64,000 bases of DNA from Sisyra terminalis (GCA_958496175.1 OY292277.1:5022001-5086000); one strand, 5' to 3'; shown: positions 13,838-27,603, counted from the first letter of the stretch. Translations and numbers: made by a program. The notes: a model not told the origin generated them from the letters alone.

Positions 13838-15185
13838 GTCGTAAATTCTTATAATTAAAAAGACGTAAGTTCGAATCTTACAGTAAACTTTTTTTTTTAC
13901 AAAATGGTTGTAAATAGACCCTTAGAGTTCCTCAATAAGGAAATATTAACGAAAACAAGTAAGAGTAGTAGTAATAAAAATAATTATAATAATAGTAATA
14001 AAGCTTAAAGTAAATACCTTTTTAAAATCGTGTAATTATATATCTCCTCTGCTTGAAGCTATTTTAATATTCGATGTACTCCTTATAAGAAGTAGACATC
14101 AGATAAGAATTTTTTTTTTTAAATTTCCTCCTCTAAGTTTGTCTGAGAAAATGTAGAGTTAATCAAAATCGAACTTTTGAATTTAATAAGTGTAATTAGT
14201 AAATAAATCATTAATTAATAATAAGTTTCTGTTTTTGTTATATCATTTTAATAACAGCATTTTAAATAACGTCATTGCACTTAATTGTTATGAAAGATTA
14301 TGTAGTTGGTACTTATGCCAAATAGCAAAGAGGCGGGTTTTAATTTTTGTTTGTTTTTCAACAATCAAACTTTTTAAAATCTAATTTTTATGAACCAATG
14401 ATTGTGACCTGGAGGAATTATATATTCTGCTGAAAAGCATTAAGGGAGCAATTTTTTGTCATATATTTCATTATCAATTAAAATATACAATCCTCCAAAC
14501 TAACTTTTCTTCGGTATTTAGAACAATTTGAAAACCAATTATTGTTATTGGAAATAAATAAAATATTCGAATTTACTTAAACATTTTCCATCTATTTCCA
14601 ACAATTTTGTATGTACAACGTCCAAATGTGCGAAATCGAATTGCTTTTTAGTCGTGATAATCAAAATAAAGAAGGATATATTTTTTTTCGTATAACATTA
14701 TATTTTCAAATATAAATGCATATTTGTGCCGATGAAATTTGCATTAATGAAATTTGCCGATGAAATTTGCTTATACAATGCAGATATATAATAAGAAAGG
14801 GTTTTTGATAATTCCTCCCCTAAAAGAGTGAAAAATGGAGGCAAAGTTTGTATGGCATAAAGTCTAATAAACAATCGAAATTTCAAATTTAATAACCAAA
14901 ATACCGTTTTAGACGAAACGTAATTATCCTTTATTTTAAAACCAAATTGGTTCAATATTCAAAACAAAAATTTTGGGTCTGCTTCAAAATTTAAACTTTG
15001 ATAGATATATCTGAAAATGGTTAAGTTAAGTTTATAATTGAGCATAAAGTTTTTGCTTTCACATATTGTTAACCTGAAAATCCGAAATACGTATTAACAA
15101 ATAAATACATTAGTGAGCGAATATCGAGTAGCGTGAAATTCAGAATCAACAACGAAAAAGCAATAATTTAATTTTTCCTCCAACT
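13838..15185. other. Intergenic, no gene seen
   Basis: AT-rich DNA with a short degenerate TAA/AAT run at about 13960-14005. At about 13862-13885 there is a GTAAG-TTCGAAT-CTTAC hairpin that looks like a tRNA T-arm, but no matching tRNA body is present. Confidence 0.45.
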
Positions 15186-15640
15186 CTTTAACTGTGAATA
15201 ACTTTTGAAAAAGTGATTTAACCTTAAAACGTTAAGAGACCTTTTTTGTAGAGCATTAATTTTTCTTTAATAATCTTTATTGATTATTTCTATATATCTA
15301 TTGGTTCATTAGTTACAAAATTCCAAAATAAAGAAGATAAATCTAAAAATTATATCAATGTCTGAAGCTTGATTATTCGGAAACGGCGAGTCTGGCAAAA
15401 ATTTTCAAAGAGACATTTTTTGTAGGGAATTTAATTTTCTATAAATAAATGGGCAGATAAATTTTTTTAACCTTGATAGTTTGACAGCATTGACGCAAAA
15501 ATAAAAACACAAATTAAAAATCAAAATTATAGATGATAGACCTCTTAATATTAATATTAAGGGCTCAAACCTTCTTGAATTTTTTTTTTGTCACCTTGAA
15601 CAATATTGTCGATATATTTTTCAAAAAATAGTCGATATTT
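15186..15640. mobile_element. Single arm of the GACCGGGCC foldback element (family of 27604-28768)
   Basis: From GTGAATAACTTTTGAAAAAG to TTTTCAAAAAATAGTCGATA this stretch follows the right arm of the complete element at 27604-28768. Shared segments include ATATCAATGTCTGAAGCTTG and GATAGTTTGACAGCATTGAC. The terminal GGCTCAGTC and the left arm are missing. Confidence 0.82.
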
Positions 15641-17050
15641 TTTGCTGCAATTTAAACTACAATTTATTTTAAAGAAATTGTCTTCCATAATATCCAAGCA
15701 TTAAATGGAAGCTACTGAAAACTACAGCTTAAAAATTTTTCTGTTTCCATCATTGAAGTGTTTACTTTTTGGGATGCAAAACAAGTTTTGGGGGTTTTGA
15801 TTTATTCAATGTTTTTTTTTTGGAACATTTCTACCTTAATTTAAGAATTCAGAGCAATTTATAAGTTGTGAAAATTTTTGCTTTGAGCCTTTACTTTTAA
15901 ATTTACTATTAACCAATTACAAAACCAAGATTCTTCTTGGGACAAAAATTGTCCTCCAAAAAACAGCAGAAATTTCAAGAGCAATTCCACCAAAAATAAT
16001 TGCCCAAACCGGTAATTAAAATTTCAAAATTTAAGTTCCAATCATATTTTGTCACTGCCAGTAATTGAAAATATATAAACATATATGTTCGACTTGAAAA
16101 TTACCAACAAAAAATAGCCTCCAAACTCCGACTCGAACTTCTGTTGCAATTAGTTGGGTACATGCAGCTGAAATACCAATTACATATATTCATAACATTC
16201 AAAACGCTTTTTTTTTCTTCGATTAATCCAATCTGCAAATTATTTTTAAATTATTTTCCGTTAATTTTTTTGCTATTTTCATTTTATTTTAATAACATTT
16301 TGGCGACAGACCCAAATCGAATGAGGCGCACTTAAATGTATGGAAAAATTATGAGGAAAAAGTGGTGAGATTTTGTTTGGAGGAATTGACCTGGAAATTT
16401 TGTCCAAAAAACCGAAAAATTTTCCCCTAAAATTATAAATATTTTTACCAATTTGTATCGTAGAATTTTTTTTTTAGTCTAAATTCCATCAGTTAATCAT
16501 TTTTTCAAGGCAACAATTTTGCTATTGAAGATTTGGCTAATCTTTAAAAAAAAATTTTTTTTTGATGACAAGTCGCGATCATGGATCAAATTCCCGAAGC
16601 TGTTACGACCAAAGTCATCGAGGCAGAGATTTATCAAAATCATAATTCAAGGTTTCGAGTTCCATTATCTAAACCAATCTTTGTGCAGATTTAAATTTTT
16701 ATTTCTTTTATCATCTGAGTTGTATGAAGATCTTAAGAAATAATGCATCGTTTTAAAAAAGCATCGTTACTCAATGCATTTGATTGAAAACGGAAAAACT
16801 TGTCGAATGTGTCGAAGCAAAAAAACGATTATGAAAAAATCCTCGTCATTGTTATGATTGAACACTTTGTTTGCCTCGTGGTAGGATCAAGAAATCTCCG
16901 AGCTGGAGCAACAAAGACAAGACATACTTTAGTCGGCTTTAGTGGAGTGAATGCCAAACAAAGACAGAGAAAGAGTAGTGGATTTGTTCGAGTTTTCAAC
17001 AAAAATAAAAGTCAACCTCGAGCCTTCTTCTTCGGTCGATTCGACGGAAG
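15641..17050. other. Upstream region of takeout-like gene 1
   Basis: AT-rich to about 16840, then noticeably richer in G and C up to the gene (about 16860-17100). I see no exon of the takeout family and no other gene. The GC-richer stretch directly before the TATA box may include promoter sequence. Confidence 0.4.
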
Positions 17051-17052
17051 AA

Positions 17053-17058
17053 TATAAA
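17053..17058 (+). promoter_or_regulatory. TATA box of takeout-like gene 1
   Basis: GAATATAAAGAGAC lies 114 bp before the chosen ATG at 17172. Transcription would be expected to start about 25-32 bp downstream, giving a 5' untranslated leader of about 85-90 bases. Confidence 0.55.
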
Positions 17059-17171
17059 GAGACTTTTGGTGGACTTGTCGCAACCACTTGTAGCTACGAC
17101 GCCGGCGTTAACAAACCATAAAGTTTTTCCAAAAAAACCAAAAAAAAAATAACAAAATACAATCGCCAACA

Positions 17172-20100
17172 ATGGCGTCTGTAGTGAAAAGTTTTTCCCT
17201 AATTTTTCTTGTTGGTCTCACACTGGACTTAACATCATCGGCCAGCCTTAAACTACGTGAGTAATTTATTGGTTTTTTCCCCAAAAAAATTTACTAATTT
17301 TTTTTCTTTTTATATTGACAACAGCTCATTACATCTCCCCCTGTTCGCACAGTGCTCCCGATTTGAACCAATGTGCCTTAAAAGCCGCCCAAGCAGCCCT
17401 ACCGTACCTCTTAAAAGGTAACGAATTTATATTTATTTTTTTCTTTCACGAAAAAATGTGTTAAAAGTTACTCAATCAATGTTTTGCATTGCCTCACCGG
17501 TGAATTATGCCTCGAGTTTGGCCAGAGTCACTCAACTAGCGAGCCGCAATGGCCCGAAGACCTTAGATTCTATCGTAAAAAAGTCAAAGAATTTTTTTCT
17601 CAATTGGAGAAAAAAAAATGTTTCCAAATATCAATCACACACCATTCTCTTTTTCGTAACGACCAAAAAAAAAAAAAAAAAGTCACACATTTTCTCTAGG
17701 CCAACTCTGATTATTGAGTAAATCAAACAAAAAAAAAACAAATCTTAAAGGCAATATTTCTTCTTGTAACTTTTAAAAATTAACCCAATTTGATTTGCAA
17801 AAGCTGTAGTTGTATTTAAAAAATCATATCTTTTCAACTAATTTTTAAATGAAAAATGCATTGCTGCAATTAAAATGCAGTTTTTAAAAAAAAAATTGAA
17901 GTGCAGGATTTTTTTTTTCTATCAAATTATTAGGCTTGATACATTGTTTTGAACTAACAAAAATATTCATAAACCAAAAAAAAATTCTTAGACCAAAAAA
18001 AAATTGGATTCCAACTTAATAATGATGTATCAAACGCGGGTTTCTCGCCTATCGCCGCATTGAAGTCTCCGGCGTACAAAACTGGCTTCTTAGTAAAATT
18101 TCAGTCTTTTTACGAATAAAATTAATTTCAAATTGTTATTTTTTTGTTCCTACATATTTTTTGAACCTTATTAAGAACTTTTTATTGTATATTTATTTGT
18201 TTTGATAATTTGGTTATGATATTTTTCTTAAAGCTTTAAAAACTATCACAAATTCCGAAAAAGTGATTAAATTTTGGAACAATTACAGTTAAACTGAACA
18301 AAAAAAAGGATTTTTTGTGATGAAGACTTAATTTTTTTGAATGGACCATATTGGCAATTAATGGCGTTTTACTATTCAGTAATTGGTGTTTAACCCGTAC
18401 CATTAATTATCATTTGTCAAAGTATTTCCCTTAGTATTCGTTGAAAATATTATTTTTTTTATTTAATTTAAATAACTGCCCTACTTTTAGTTCAGGAAAA
18501 GTTTCTTTAAAGAAAATAATTTTTCTTGAAAAGTTTGAAAATATTGTTTGGATTTCGATCAACTATGATTTATCTATTAAAGCCGGGTTTTGCGCCTATC
18601 GGCGCATTGAAGTCTCCCAATACAAAAATCGCGTCTCTCACCGAAGTATTATCGGTTTATGATGAAAATTCGATTAGGTATTGGATTTTTTTTCTTTCCT
18701 TATACTTTTTGAATCACTTTTCTTTAGAATCAAAAAAAAAATGCCTCTTATATTATCCATGTACGATATAATACGATATAATAATAGTGATTTGAGCATT
18801 GATTTTTTTATTTTTGGGTATTCGATTTTTTTTCCTTATACTTTTGGGATCAATTTTCTTTCGAATCAAAAAAAAGTTTGCCATGTATTTTATACATGTA
18901 CGATATAATACGATATAATAATAGTGATTTTAAAATTATTTTTTTTGTTTAAGACTTATATTTAGATACATGGGATTTTAAAACTCTTGCAAATAATATT
19001 TCGGTAAAATAATCGATAGAAATAAAATAGAATAATGTAGATTTTTGTGGTGAAAAACATTTTTTTTTTTTTGAGAGGACAACTAAACTTTTGAAATTGT
19101 TTTATAATAATAGGTTAATAAACTTATTTTGTCCTTACAAATACAGTTCCTGGTTCAATTTAATGTATTTCCTATGGGTATCATCTAAAATGTTGATTTT
19201 TTCAAAAATGCCTGTCATTTTTTTCATGAAAAAGTTGAAAAAAGCCATAATAAATAAGATATACCTAGGCCAATATAGTCGGGTTTCTCGCCTATCATCG
19301 CGTTGAAGTCTCCTCACACAAAAATTGTTTTTTAACAATTTTTTTTCTTTTTATGACTCAAAACCATTGAAAATTAGAAATTTTTTCACCGATGATTTTT
19401 TTAACCAATTTAAAAAAAAAAATAAAAAAACACTAACTCTTTAATTGTATACCAATAACACATGAATTAAACTTTTTGTAAAAATTCATAATATAAAACT
19501 AATGTTTTATTAGAATTTAAACATTGAATAATAAATCCTAAAAATTGCATTAAGTAATCTCAAACGGTTTGACTGTATTAATTTTTTTTTTAAAAAAATA
19601 CTTTAAAATTTAGAGTCTAAATGTTCAACGTAACAAAAAAAGGGTTAAAGTGAAATTTAAAAAAAATATATTCCAAATCTAACTATTTACAGTAAATACT
19701 TCCCAATGAAATAATTGTGAAAGAATTTCATGATCAAGTGGTTAATAAGTGGCCCATTTAACGTGATCTCTGGGTTTCTCGCCTATCGACGCATTGAAGT
19801 CTCCATTTACAAAAATAGCTTTCAAACCGAAGTATTATTGGTTTGTGATTAAAAATCGGTAGGGTATTGGATTTTTTTTTCTTTCCCCACACTAAAGATA
19901 TTTTTTTTTTTTTTTTTTGAGAAAAAAAAATCAAATTTCGCTTTTATTTTAAACTTGTATTATATTATAATTGCCGTGTGATATAATATGTTATTATTTA
20001 AGACTTAAATATACTGTTTTTTTTTGTAAATATTGCAAATAATAATTTGGAAAAATTACCGTTAGAAATTGACTAGAAGAATGTGGATTTTTGTGGCGAA

Positions 20101-23100
20101 AAACATTTTTTTTTTTAGGAACATTTATATAAAAAATATTTTAAGAATTAATTAAAAAAAAAAACCAATTACGGGCATAGTTTTTTTATATTTTTTTTGC
20201 GGAATTATTACCGAAAAAGTCGATATTTCTTTCAAATAGATTGACAATACAGCTTTAAACTAACAAAAGTTTCCATCATTTAAAAAAATTATTATGAAAA
20301 ACTTGAAAAAAAATATAATAAATAAGATATACCTAGGCCAATAAAGTCGGGTTTCGCGCCTATCATTGCATTGAAGTCTCCTCATATAAAAATTGTTATT
20401 CAACAAATTTTTTATCTTTTAATGGCTCAAAACCATTGAAAATTGGCATTTTTTTTGTCGATGATTTTTTAAAGCATTTTTTTAAAAACCCAACTGAAAA
20501 ATTTTAATTTCATACCGATAAAACTTGAATTGAACTTTTTGCAAAAATCATAATAATAGGCAAACGTCAGAGTATGTATGCCAGCAAAGACAGAGAACAA
20601 AGAGTATATTTAAACCCATATGTAAAAGTGAAAAAAAAACTATTGTCCCAAATTTGAACCAAATAATTGTCATTGGTTTTAACATACCAATTTGATTTCA
20701 TCCAATTAACAATTTGTCAATTGGCTGTAAATATTTCACAGATAGTTGCTAATATAATATCTTATATTGTTGATACGGAAACACAATTTCTCGTAATTGC
20801 TACCAAATCTTAACTCTAATTTACATTATAATTTAATAATTATTTTTTTTTTTAAATAAAATGTAAAGGCAATAATTTTCACAAAATATTTTTGGTTCTT
20901 TTCCTTTCCGCCCACAGGGTAATGAATCATTCAATTTTAGTAAACAAAAGATAGTTAAAACAACAAATGTCTATATCAACGTTCAATTGTTCTATCGTTA
21001 TAAACAAAATTGAATCCAGTTGAAATGCAGAAAAACAGCAATGTAAATAGTTCACTAAAGGATTTATCCGTCTTTATATTTCCTTGTGTATAGATTTTCT
21101 GCCATTTAAAACGTTAATATTAAGGGGGTATTCTAGTCTAGAGGCCCGAATTTCGAACGTTTTTTGATAATTTATAAAAAAGAAGCATTTTTTTTAGTAT
21201 CCACTTTTTTATCATTTGTTTATTGATGCTTGAAGAATATACAAAATAAATTGCAAAAAAAAAAAAAAAATTTATTGTCCTGGTTGTCATGATTTCAACC
21301 CCTGTAGTCACCTGAAAAATAAAAGAAGGATGAATTCTTAATCTGTATGAATGTAGCTATCTCCCGAACCAGCGAATCTAAAAACAAAAAAAATTTTCCA
21401 TAAAATGGCCGCTACTCAAAAACTAGGTCAATTTTTTCACTGATTTTTTGACTTAATCAATTTTTTTAAAAACATTAGGAATTAGAAATTTTTATTTTTT
21501 GCTAGTTCCAGAGATAATCAGATATTTAAGGAATATTCGTGCCAAATTTTAAGTGAATCGGCTGGTTAGAATTTAAGATATCTTGGCAACCCTGTCGAAT
21601 TTGAAAAGAATTTGAAAAAATCCTTTTAGAGAGACATTTTTGAATATCTAAACTATCGAATAATGAAAAAAAGAATTTTCGATTTTTCGAATTTCTAGAC
21701 TAAAATACTCCCTTAAATTTGCAAGAATTGAAAAATAATAATTTGCAGATTTATTTTTACTATATGCATATCGGTTTAAAAAACAAGTTGAGCTCTTATT
21801 GTATAAGAAGGTCTTTTGATGAAGGAAATTTCCATTTCGTTTATTTCTAGAGCACACTTTTTAAACTCGTTGCAATATTCGAATATTAGCCTTGTTTCTG
21901 GCCAATTTTTTATTTAATTGTTATTTTTTTTGCATCGAATATTGCACAAATTTAATTACTTAAAGTTTCTTTAGACTTCCTAAAGACTTTTATTGTTATT
22001 AGATAATATTATATCTTTTATTTTCGATACTCCTGCAACTTTATCTATGTACTACTTTGGTGGTTCTATTCATTTGAGTGTTATACCAAATTTTTCGAGG
22101 AAAATCTAAGTTTATTTCATAATCAACCTTGAAGAACGATATTAAAAAAAATATTTTTTGTAAATACAAAAATGCGGAAATTGTTTGAATAAAATAGAAA
22201 AAAATTACTTTTATTACATAAATTGTAAACTAGTTTTGTTCTATTATTATCATTAGTTATATCCGAAATTTCTAATGTTTATGGTTTATTATAAGTACTT
22301 CGTTATTTTTATTTTAATGTCTTAACCATAAAATTAAACCTTAACTTATATAACCTTCATTTCTTATCGTTTTACATACATTTTTGAAATGCATTCAGTA
22401 ATAAATATTAAATTACAAATTATAGTACAACATTTTTGTTTTTCTATTCTTTATAGTAAATTTGATGTATATCCATAGATTGATAGCCTCGAAGGCAAAA
22501 ATGCGAAATAATAAGTTATAAATTTTGATCCTCAACTATACAGCCGCCAAGTCCATTGATAAATTATTTTGGAACTATCGAAACAGGTGGCATTTGAATC
22601 AATTGTTCTTAGACTAATTTTTTTTCGTTTAACAGGTGATCCAAAGTATCATTTACCCAGTCTACTTCCGCTGGAAATTCCCGAAATTAAAATGAACGCC
22701 AATGGTAACATTGTTGTCAAATTCAAAAATGTCAAGATCTACGGATTGGAATCGACCGAATTCCTGGACTTCAAGTAAGTGTTGGATGGAAATGAAATTA
22801 ATGATTGGAAATTTTTACGGGCGAAATTTGTCACTTCTAGATTTAACTCGGAGGAATTCAGTATTACCAGTCGAAGTTTATTACCGCGAGCTACTATGAT
22901 TGGCAAATATGATATCAAGGGACAAATTTTGGTTTTGCCCATTGTTGGTACCGGACCTGGCAACATTACTTTAGGTATGGATATAGTTGAATCGTTTTTA
23001 ATATCCAATTTGAAAATTGGGCTCTAGGCTTTTCTGTATCTTACTCATTTTGGGCTTGTGGCTAAAGAATGGTGCTGGTGTAAATCCAATGTAAATCCAT

Positions 23101-25656
23101 CCGCCTATGTAAATCCAAAAAAATTAGATGGAAATTATTTTTAATGGTAATAAGAAAATTTTGGGCTTAACTTGCAAATTAAGATAGTAGTTGGTACAAA
23201 ATTAAGTGCTAATGATTTAGATCAGCGGTCCTCAAAATTTTGCATTGAAAAGCCACTTGTAGGATGTGCAATCGAGTGGCAGGAAATTTTGATTATCGAA
23301 ATAAATTTATTATTGCAATTTCTTAATAATTCACGTAAAACTTTTTTATTTCGGTAGTCAAAGGGTTAAGGTTTACTGACTTAGACCAGTGTTTTTCAAA
23401 CTTTAGTGAATCACCAATTTTTACCAAAAAAAAAAAAATTTACTCACAATATTTTTTTAGAATTAAAATTTAAATCAAAATTCTTACTAATATCACTAAC
23501 CCAATTTTGGGTTTGGCCGGCAAATAACGATGGTAGTTTATATAAAAAAAGAGGACCACTGGTTTAGAGCAGAGGTCCTAAAAAAATTGAGTTCAAAAGT
23601 TAATTTTAAGGGTTTTTCATTAAAAAATTTTCATTGATGATCATGGAGGATATTTCTAGGAATCATATCTATATATCTTTAGAAAGCATTCATCAAAATT
23701 GATTTAAGGTGGCTATGGATTGAATTTAATCAACAGGTGATCCTCTTTAACTATTAGCCATACGAGTAAAGAGTAAAGGGGTAAAACTGCTTTTAGAATT
23801 AAATCAATTTAATTTTTTTTATCCCAAAAAATTTTTTTTACATGCATCTACCCTTTCTTCTTTTTGATAGGATAGAGGGGAATTTAGTAAAAATTTAACT
23901 TAAAAATTGTGATCATTTGTTTATTATTATTGAGGAGGGAGATATTATTTTAAAAAAAAAAAAATATGGAATTAGAATCAGAAGTTTGGGGTGTTTTTTG
24001 TTTGGACTCAAATAAAATTGGAATTGGATCACTAAAAATTGGGTTCCCAACGCCTTTTTGTATGGCTATAAATAGTGGGTGATTGCAATTAGAAATTGCA
24101 GTCAAAGATTTAATGAAATGGCTAGCCTTTTCATCAAACTTTGTTAAGCGAAATTAATATAAATTTTTTGAAATTTTTGATACTTTAAATCGATACTTAA
24201 AGTCAGGAAAAACTTAAAAAAACTTTATTGTGATTGGCAACAATCAGCCAAAGCATTTTCCATTGTTAAAGACGACCACTAAGTATGTGACTTACAGAGG
24301 AGAATGAGGTTTAGGGCTTACTGAAATTTTTAACTATTATATTTGTATCTAAATTGTTTGTCTTTTGGTATAATTATATATAAATTAAATTGATGATTTA
24401 ATGGTTTAGAACTAAGAAAATATATTGACCAAGAGATATTTGCCCCATAATTGACATATAGGTTGGCCAAACTGTTGAGAAACTAGAAATCAAAAAGAAA
24501 AATCGAGTTCAACTAAGATCATTGGTTAAACTTAATGTCTCTTTCAATTAATTTAATCGGATTTAATGTTTAATGTAGAAAAAACAAGAAATAAGAAGTA
24601 ACTATACGTCAGGCTCTAAATTAAAACAATCGATTCCTCCCCCCCCTTTTGTGCAATAGACTGAAAAAGAAAACAACCAATTAAACTTCATTCTTCTTTT
24701 CTTGTAGATTTTCATTTGAAAATCGTGTTTGATTAAGAGAAATCCATTTTTTAATGCTCAAACAAAAATAAACATAATATATAGAGGGATAGATGTTCAA
24801 TTGTTTTGATAGTTTATTATTTCATAGCCAAGCTAATCAAAAATTTTGATTTTAAAATTGTTTGCATACGTTTTTGGGAAAAAAGTTAATAAAATTCAAC
24901 TGATATTTACGGAAATTAGTTAATCTGAAGAGATGTTAATGGGGTGGTGGGGAAGGGGGGGGGGGGGGGGTAGGGGGCGGGAGAAGCAATTTTTTTCGAA
25001 AAAAAATTTTTTTTCATTCCACTTTTCTACAACTTTAATTTGGTACGGTCAAAACATATTCAAATTTCATCCAATCTTTTCCTACTTACTCCAAAAACCT
25101 TAAGTACTAAAGCTTTTGATGATATTAATTAAAAAGCTCTAACGATTCGTTTTGTTTTTTTGTTTGTTTCATGGCTACTTTGACCTACAATTCAAACAAT
25201 AAAACATTACTTCAAAAGTCTAAAAGAACTCTGAAAAAAGCAACGATTTTTATCGATAATTTTTTTTCCCAATTTTTAGTTGATACCGTCTACGATTTCA
25301 AGCACATCTTCAAGCTCGTGGAACGTAACGGCAAAAATTTCACCGAAATCGTTTCCGACACCGTTAAGTACGACTGTAAACGTGCCTATTTCAAGTTCGA
25401 TAACTTATTCAATGGCGACAAACGTTTAGGTTTGTTTAAATCAAAATAAATATTTGGGATCTGCCAGAAAAATATTAATTTTTGCATTCGATTTTTTTTT
25501 GCAGGCAATCAAATGAATGCATTGCTCAACGAAAATTGGAAAGACGTGATGAAAGACATGGGTGAAGCCGTGACGCAAACCATGCGGGAAGTGACCCGAT
25601 TGATGTTCGCGGGAATAATGGATCGTGTGCCTTACGACGAAATATTTTTGCCTTAA
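17172..25656 (+). CDS. Takeout / JHBP-family protein, gene 1 (6 exons)
   Basis: Exons 17172-17256, 17325-17417, 22636-22774, 22841-22974, 25280-25429 and 25505-25656; all introns are GT..AG with phases 1,1,2,1,1. The joined frame is 250 residues, the usual length for the family. Residues 1 to ~24 are a hydrophobic signal peptide (MASVVKSF start). Cys35 and Cys45 (CSHSAPDLNQC) are the family's N-terminal disulfide pair. GDPKYH follows at exon 3, then a GTGPGNIT sequon, the FNGDKRLG segment and a NENW helix ending in IFLP. Family knowledge: secreted carriers of juvenile hormone or other small hydrophobic ligands in a long alpha-beta barrel. The ligand here is unknown. Intron 2 (5.2 kb) and intron 4 (2.3 kb) are filled with repeats; the other introns are under 80 bp. 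There is an extra Cys in KYDCKR. Confidence 0.93.
18038..20381 (-). repeat. Repeat cluster A: five 33-bp cores reading GDFNAxIGEKP
   Basis: Cores at 18038-18070, 18585-18617, 19281-19313, 19772-19804 and 20349-20381, inside intron 2 of gene 1. On + each begins GGGTTT, passes CGCCTATC and ends TTGAAGTCTCC. On - they read GDFNA-(A/P/M/S/M)-IG(E/A)KP. Upstream codons are partly kept: AIFV at core 2 and core 4, with TIFV or TIFI and a stop just before the Gly in cores 3 and 5. The ~500-700 bp between cores is a degenerate repeat: the segment AATAAGATATACCTAGGCC precedes both core 3 and core 5, and CGATATAATA tracts recur. The peptide matches the GDFNA signature of non-LTR retrotransposon endonucleases (established knowledge), but no flanking endonuclease domain is present. 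Confidence 0.85.
21124..21712. mobile_element. TTAA-flanked non-autonomous DNA transposon, 589 bp
   Basis: Flanked by TTAA at 21120-21123 and 21713-21716. The imperfect terminal inverted repeat starts GGGGGTATTCTAGTCTAGA on the left and matches the reverse complement of the right end, TCTAGACTAAAATACTCCC. TTAA duplication is typical of piggyBac-type elements (established); assignment of this one is inference. There is no transposase frame. It sits in intron 2 of gene 1. Confidence 0.78.
23223..23561. mobile_element. Probable old hAT-type element, ~339 bp
   Basis: Left end CAGCGGTCCTC and right end GAGGACCACTG form an 11-bp inverted repeat with one mismatch. The flanking octamers ATTTAGAT and GTTTAGAG agree at 6 of 8 positions, as expected for an aged 8-bp duplication. 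An internal CAGTGTTTTTCAAAC near 23391 may be a nested end. It lies in intron 4 of gene 1. Confidence 0.5.
24941..24981 (+). repeat. G-rich tract with a 16-G run
   Basis: GGGGTGGTGGGGAA is followed by an uninterrupted run of 16 G (24955-24970), then TAGGGGGCGGG. It is on the coding strand of intron 4 of gene 1. The pattern could fold as a G-quadruplex in DNA or in the pre-mRNA (inference). It is highly atypical of the surrounding AT-rich sequence. Confidence 0.85.
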
Positions 25657-25971
25657 TTTTCGCTATTTATATAACTTAATATGTAATGTTAATGATAGTT
25701 TCTTTATCAATGTGATATATACATTTGTAAATATTTTATGTGAGACCCCAAATAGTTGCACCTTATTTCCATTACTCGAATGGTTTTAACCATAGCACCT
25801 ACTAAAACTTGCCTTCACTAAAAATTTTCAACCACGATCTATTCGAGTAATGGAAAGGCAAGATGCACATGTCTAAAATTTACGAGTCGATAATTTGGAA
25901 TGATTCGTAAACTTTGCTCAATTGAAATTGAAATGAATGTCCCAAAAAAATACCGTTGCTACAAATAGATC

Positions 25972-25999
25972 AATAAAAATGTTTTTATAAATTAATAAA
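25972..25999 (+). promoter_or_regulatory. Polyadenylation signals of gene 1
   Basis: Two AATAAA hexamers at 25972-25977 and 25994-25999, about 316-338 bp after the stop codon. Confidence 0.6.
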
Positions 26000-26379
26000 A
26001 GCGTAGATTTCTTTCATTTGATTTGGTTTTTAAGATTGGAGTCCCCCAAAAAAAAAATATTATACATTTAAGATCACTTTTATTGTTAATTCAATCCTCA
26101 ACAGGCGTTAGACGCCAACAATACGTGGTAATTACAATACTTGAAGCCAAATTTGAAGAAGTTATTTCAATTTTTAGATTCAGTGGATTGAAATAAATTA
26201 CTTTTAGTTCAATTTTTGAAGTTTTTAGGGCTTTAATAGTTTATACTACTGGTTCATTTTCAAGTTTTATCCAATGCACTTTGTAGAAAAAAATATAAGT
26301 CAATGAATTTATCGTCAATGTATAGTTTTCCTGGGTAACCAAAACTTTTAAGGATATACTGGCACTTCCATAATCAGTA

Positions 26380-27442
26380 GAGTGTCCATTATTTCCCAAC
26401 TTGTTATTTTTACAGCGATCGCCCCCTGAATTTTTAGTTTAAGATATAAAAAAAATTATTCAATACAATTAAGCTCGTGATTTCTTGATTAAACCGTGCC
26501 GGAATCATGTTACTTTTACCATTTAAATAACATGGGATTATTTGACTTTTTAATTTTAATTTTGTTTCTCAGAAACAAATGAATGAAAAGAGTTAAAGTT
26601 AAATTATTCTGACGTAAAATTTAACGCTCTACAAAAAAGGTCTCTTATGAATTTTCGATTAAATTACTCCATTAAAAGTTATTCAACATTTAACTTGTGC
26701 CTAATATAAATCTTGCAATATTTTCAACTTTTTGCTCATTTTTACTTTTTTTACTTTAAAATCGTTGGGAGAGAAGATAAAAGTTATTATCATTAGCAAG
26801 CAAGTGATTATTTGTGTTAATTTTATGGCTTAAACTGAAAATTAAACAAAAAAAAATCATTTTTTGACAATTAAAACCGGTGACATAAGATCCGAATTCG
26901 TTAAAGTCGTGAAATTCAATTTATCACCAGGATTAATTTTCGTACTTTAATCAATATTTTGTACCTACGAAGTGAATTTCATACTAATTAATGAGACTTT
27001 CGATAAAAGTTCAATTATTATTCGAATTTTTACCATTTCACCTGACGCCATCTATGAGAAATTTCTTAGAACTTGTAGTCAACATAATTTTTATTGAGCC
27101 TATAGTCGATTGATTTGTCGTTAAAAAGTTAAATGTTGAATAACTTTTAATGGAGTGATTTAATCGAAAATTCATACGAGACCTTTTTTATAGAGCGTTA
27201 ACTTTTACGTCAGAATAATTTATTCATAAATCTTTTCATTCATTTGTTTCTGAGAAAAAAAAATCAAAAGTAAAAGTCAAATAATCCCAAGTTATTTAAA
27301 TGGTAAAAGTAATATGATTCCGGCACGGTTTAATCCAGAAATTAAGAGCTTAATTGTATTGGATAGTTTTTTTTATATCTTAAACTAAAAATTCAGGGGG
27401 CGATCGCTGTAAAAAAATCAATTTGGAAAATAACGGACACCC
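26380..27442. mobile_element. Complete TA-flanked foldback element, 1063 bp
   Basis: Flanked by TA at 26378-26379 and 27443-27444. The outer ends GAGTGTCCATTATTT and its counterpart AAATAACGGACACCC are followed inward by the strongly conserved inverted block CAGCGATCGCCCCCTGAA. Both arms continue as an inverted repeat for several hundred bases around a short spacer. TA duplication points to Tc1/mariner-type mobilisation (inference from the target site). There is no open transposase frame, so it must have moved in trans. A truncated relative lies at 10087-10966. Confidence 0.88.
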
Positions 27443-27603
27443 TAATAATCAGTGTAATGTTTTCCACATAACTTAATTGTCGAAGAATTTATTAATTTTT
27501 TAATCCATTGTTAATCATTTCCTGTGCGTAAAAACCGTTTTAATTTTTCTATTTTACACAATTTTCGTCCAATTATTAAATACATTTTCATATATTTACA
27601 TTA

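Noticed and set aside
13862..13885. tRNA gene suggested by GTAAG-TTCGAAT-CTTAC
   Set aside because: Only the T-arm is present. I find no D-arm, anticodon arm or pairing acceptor stem at proper distance.
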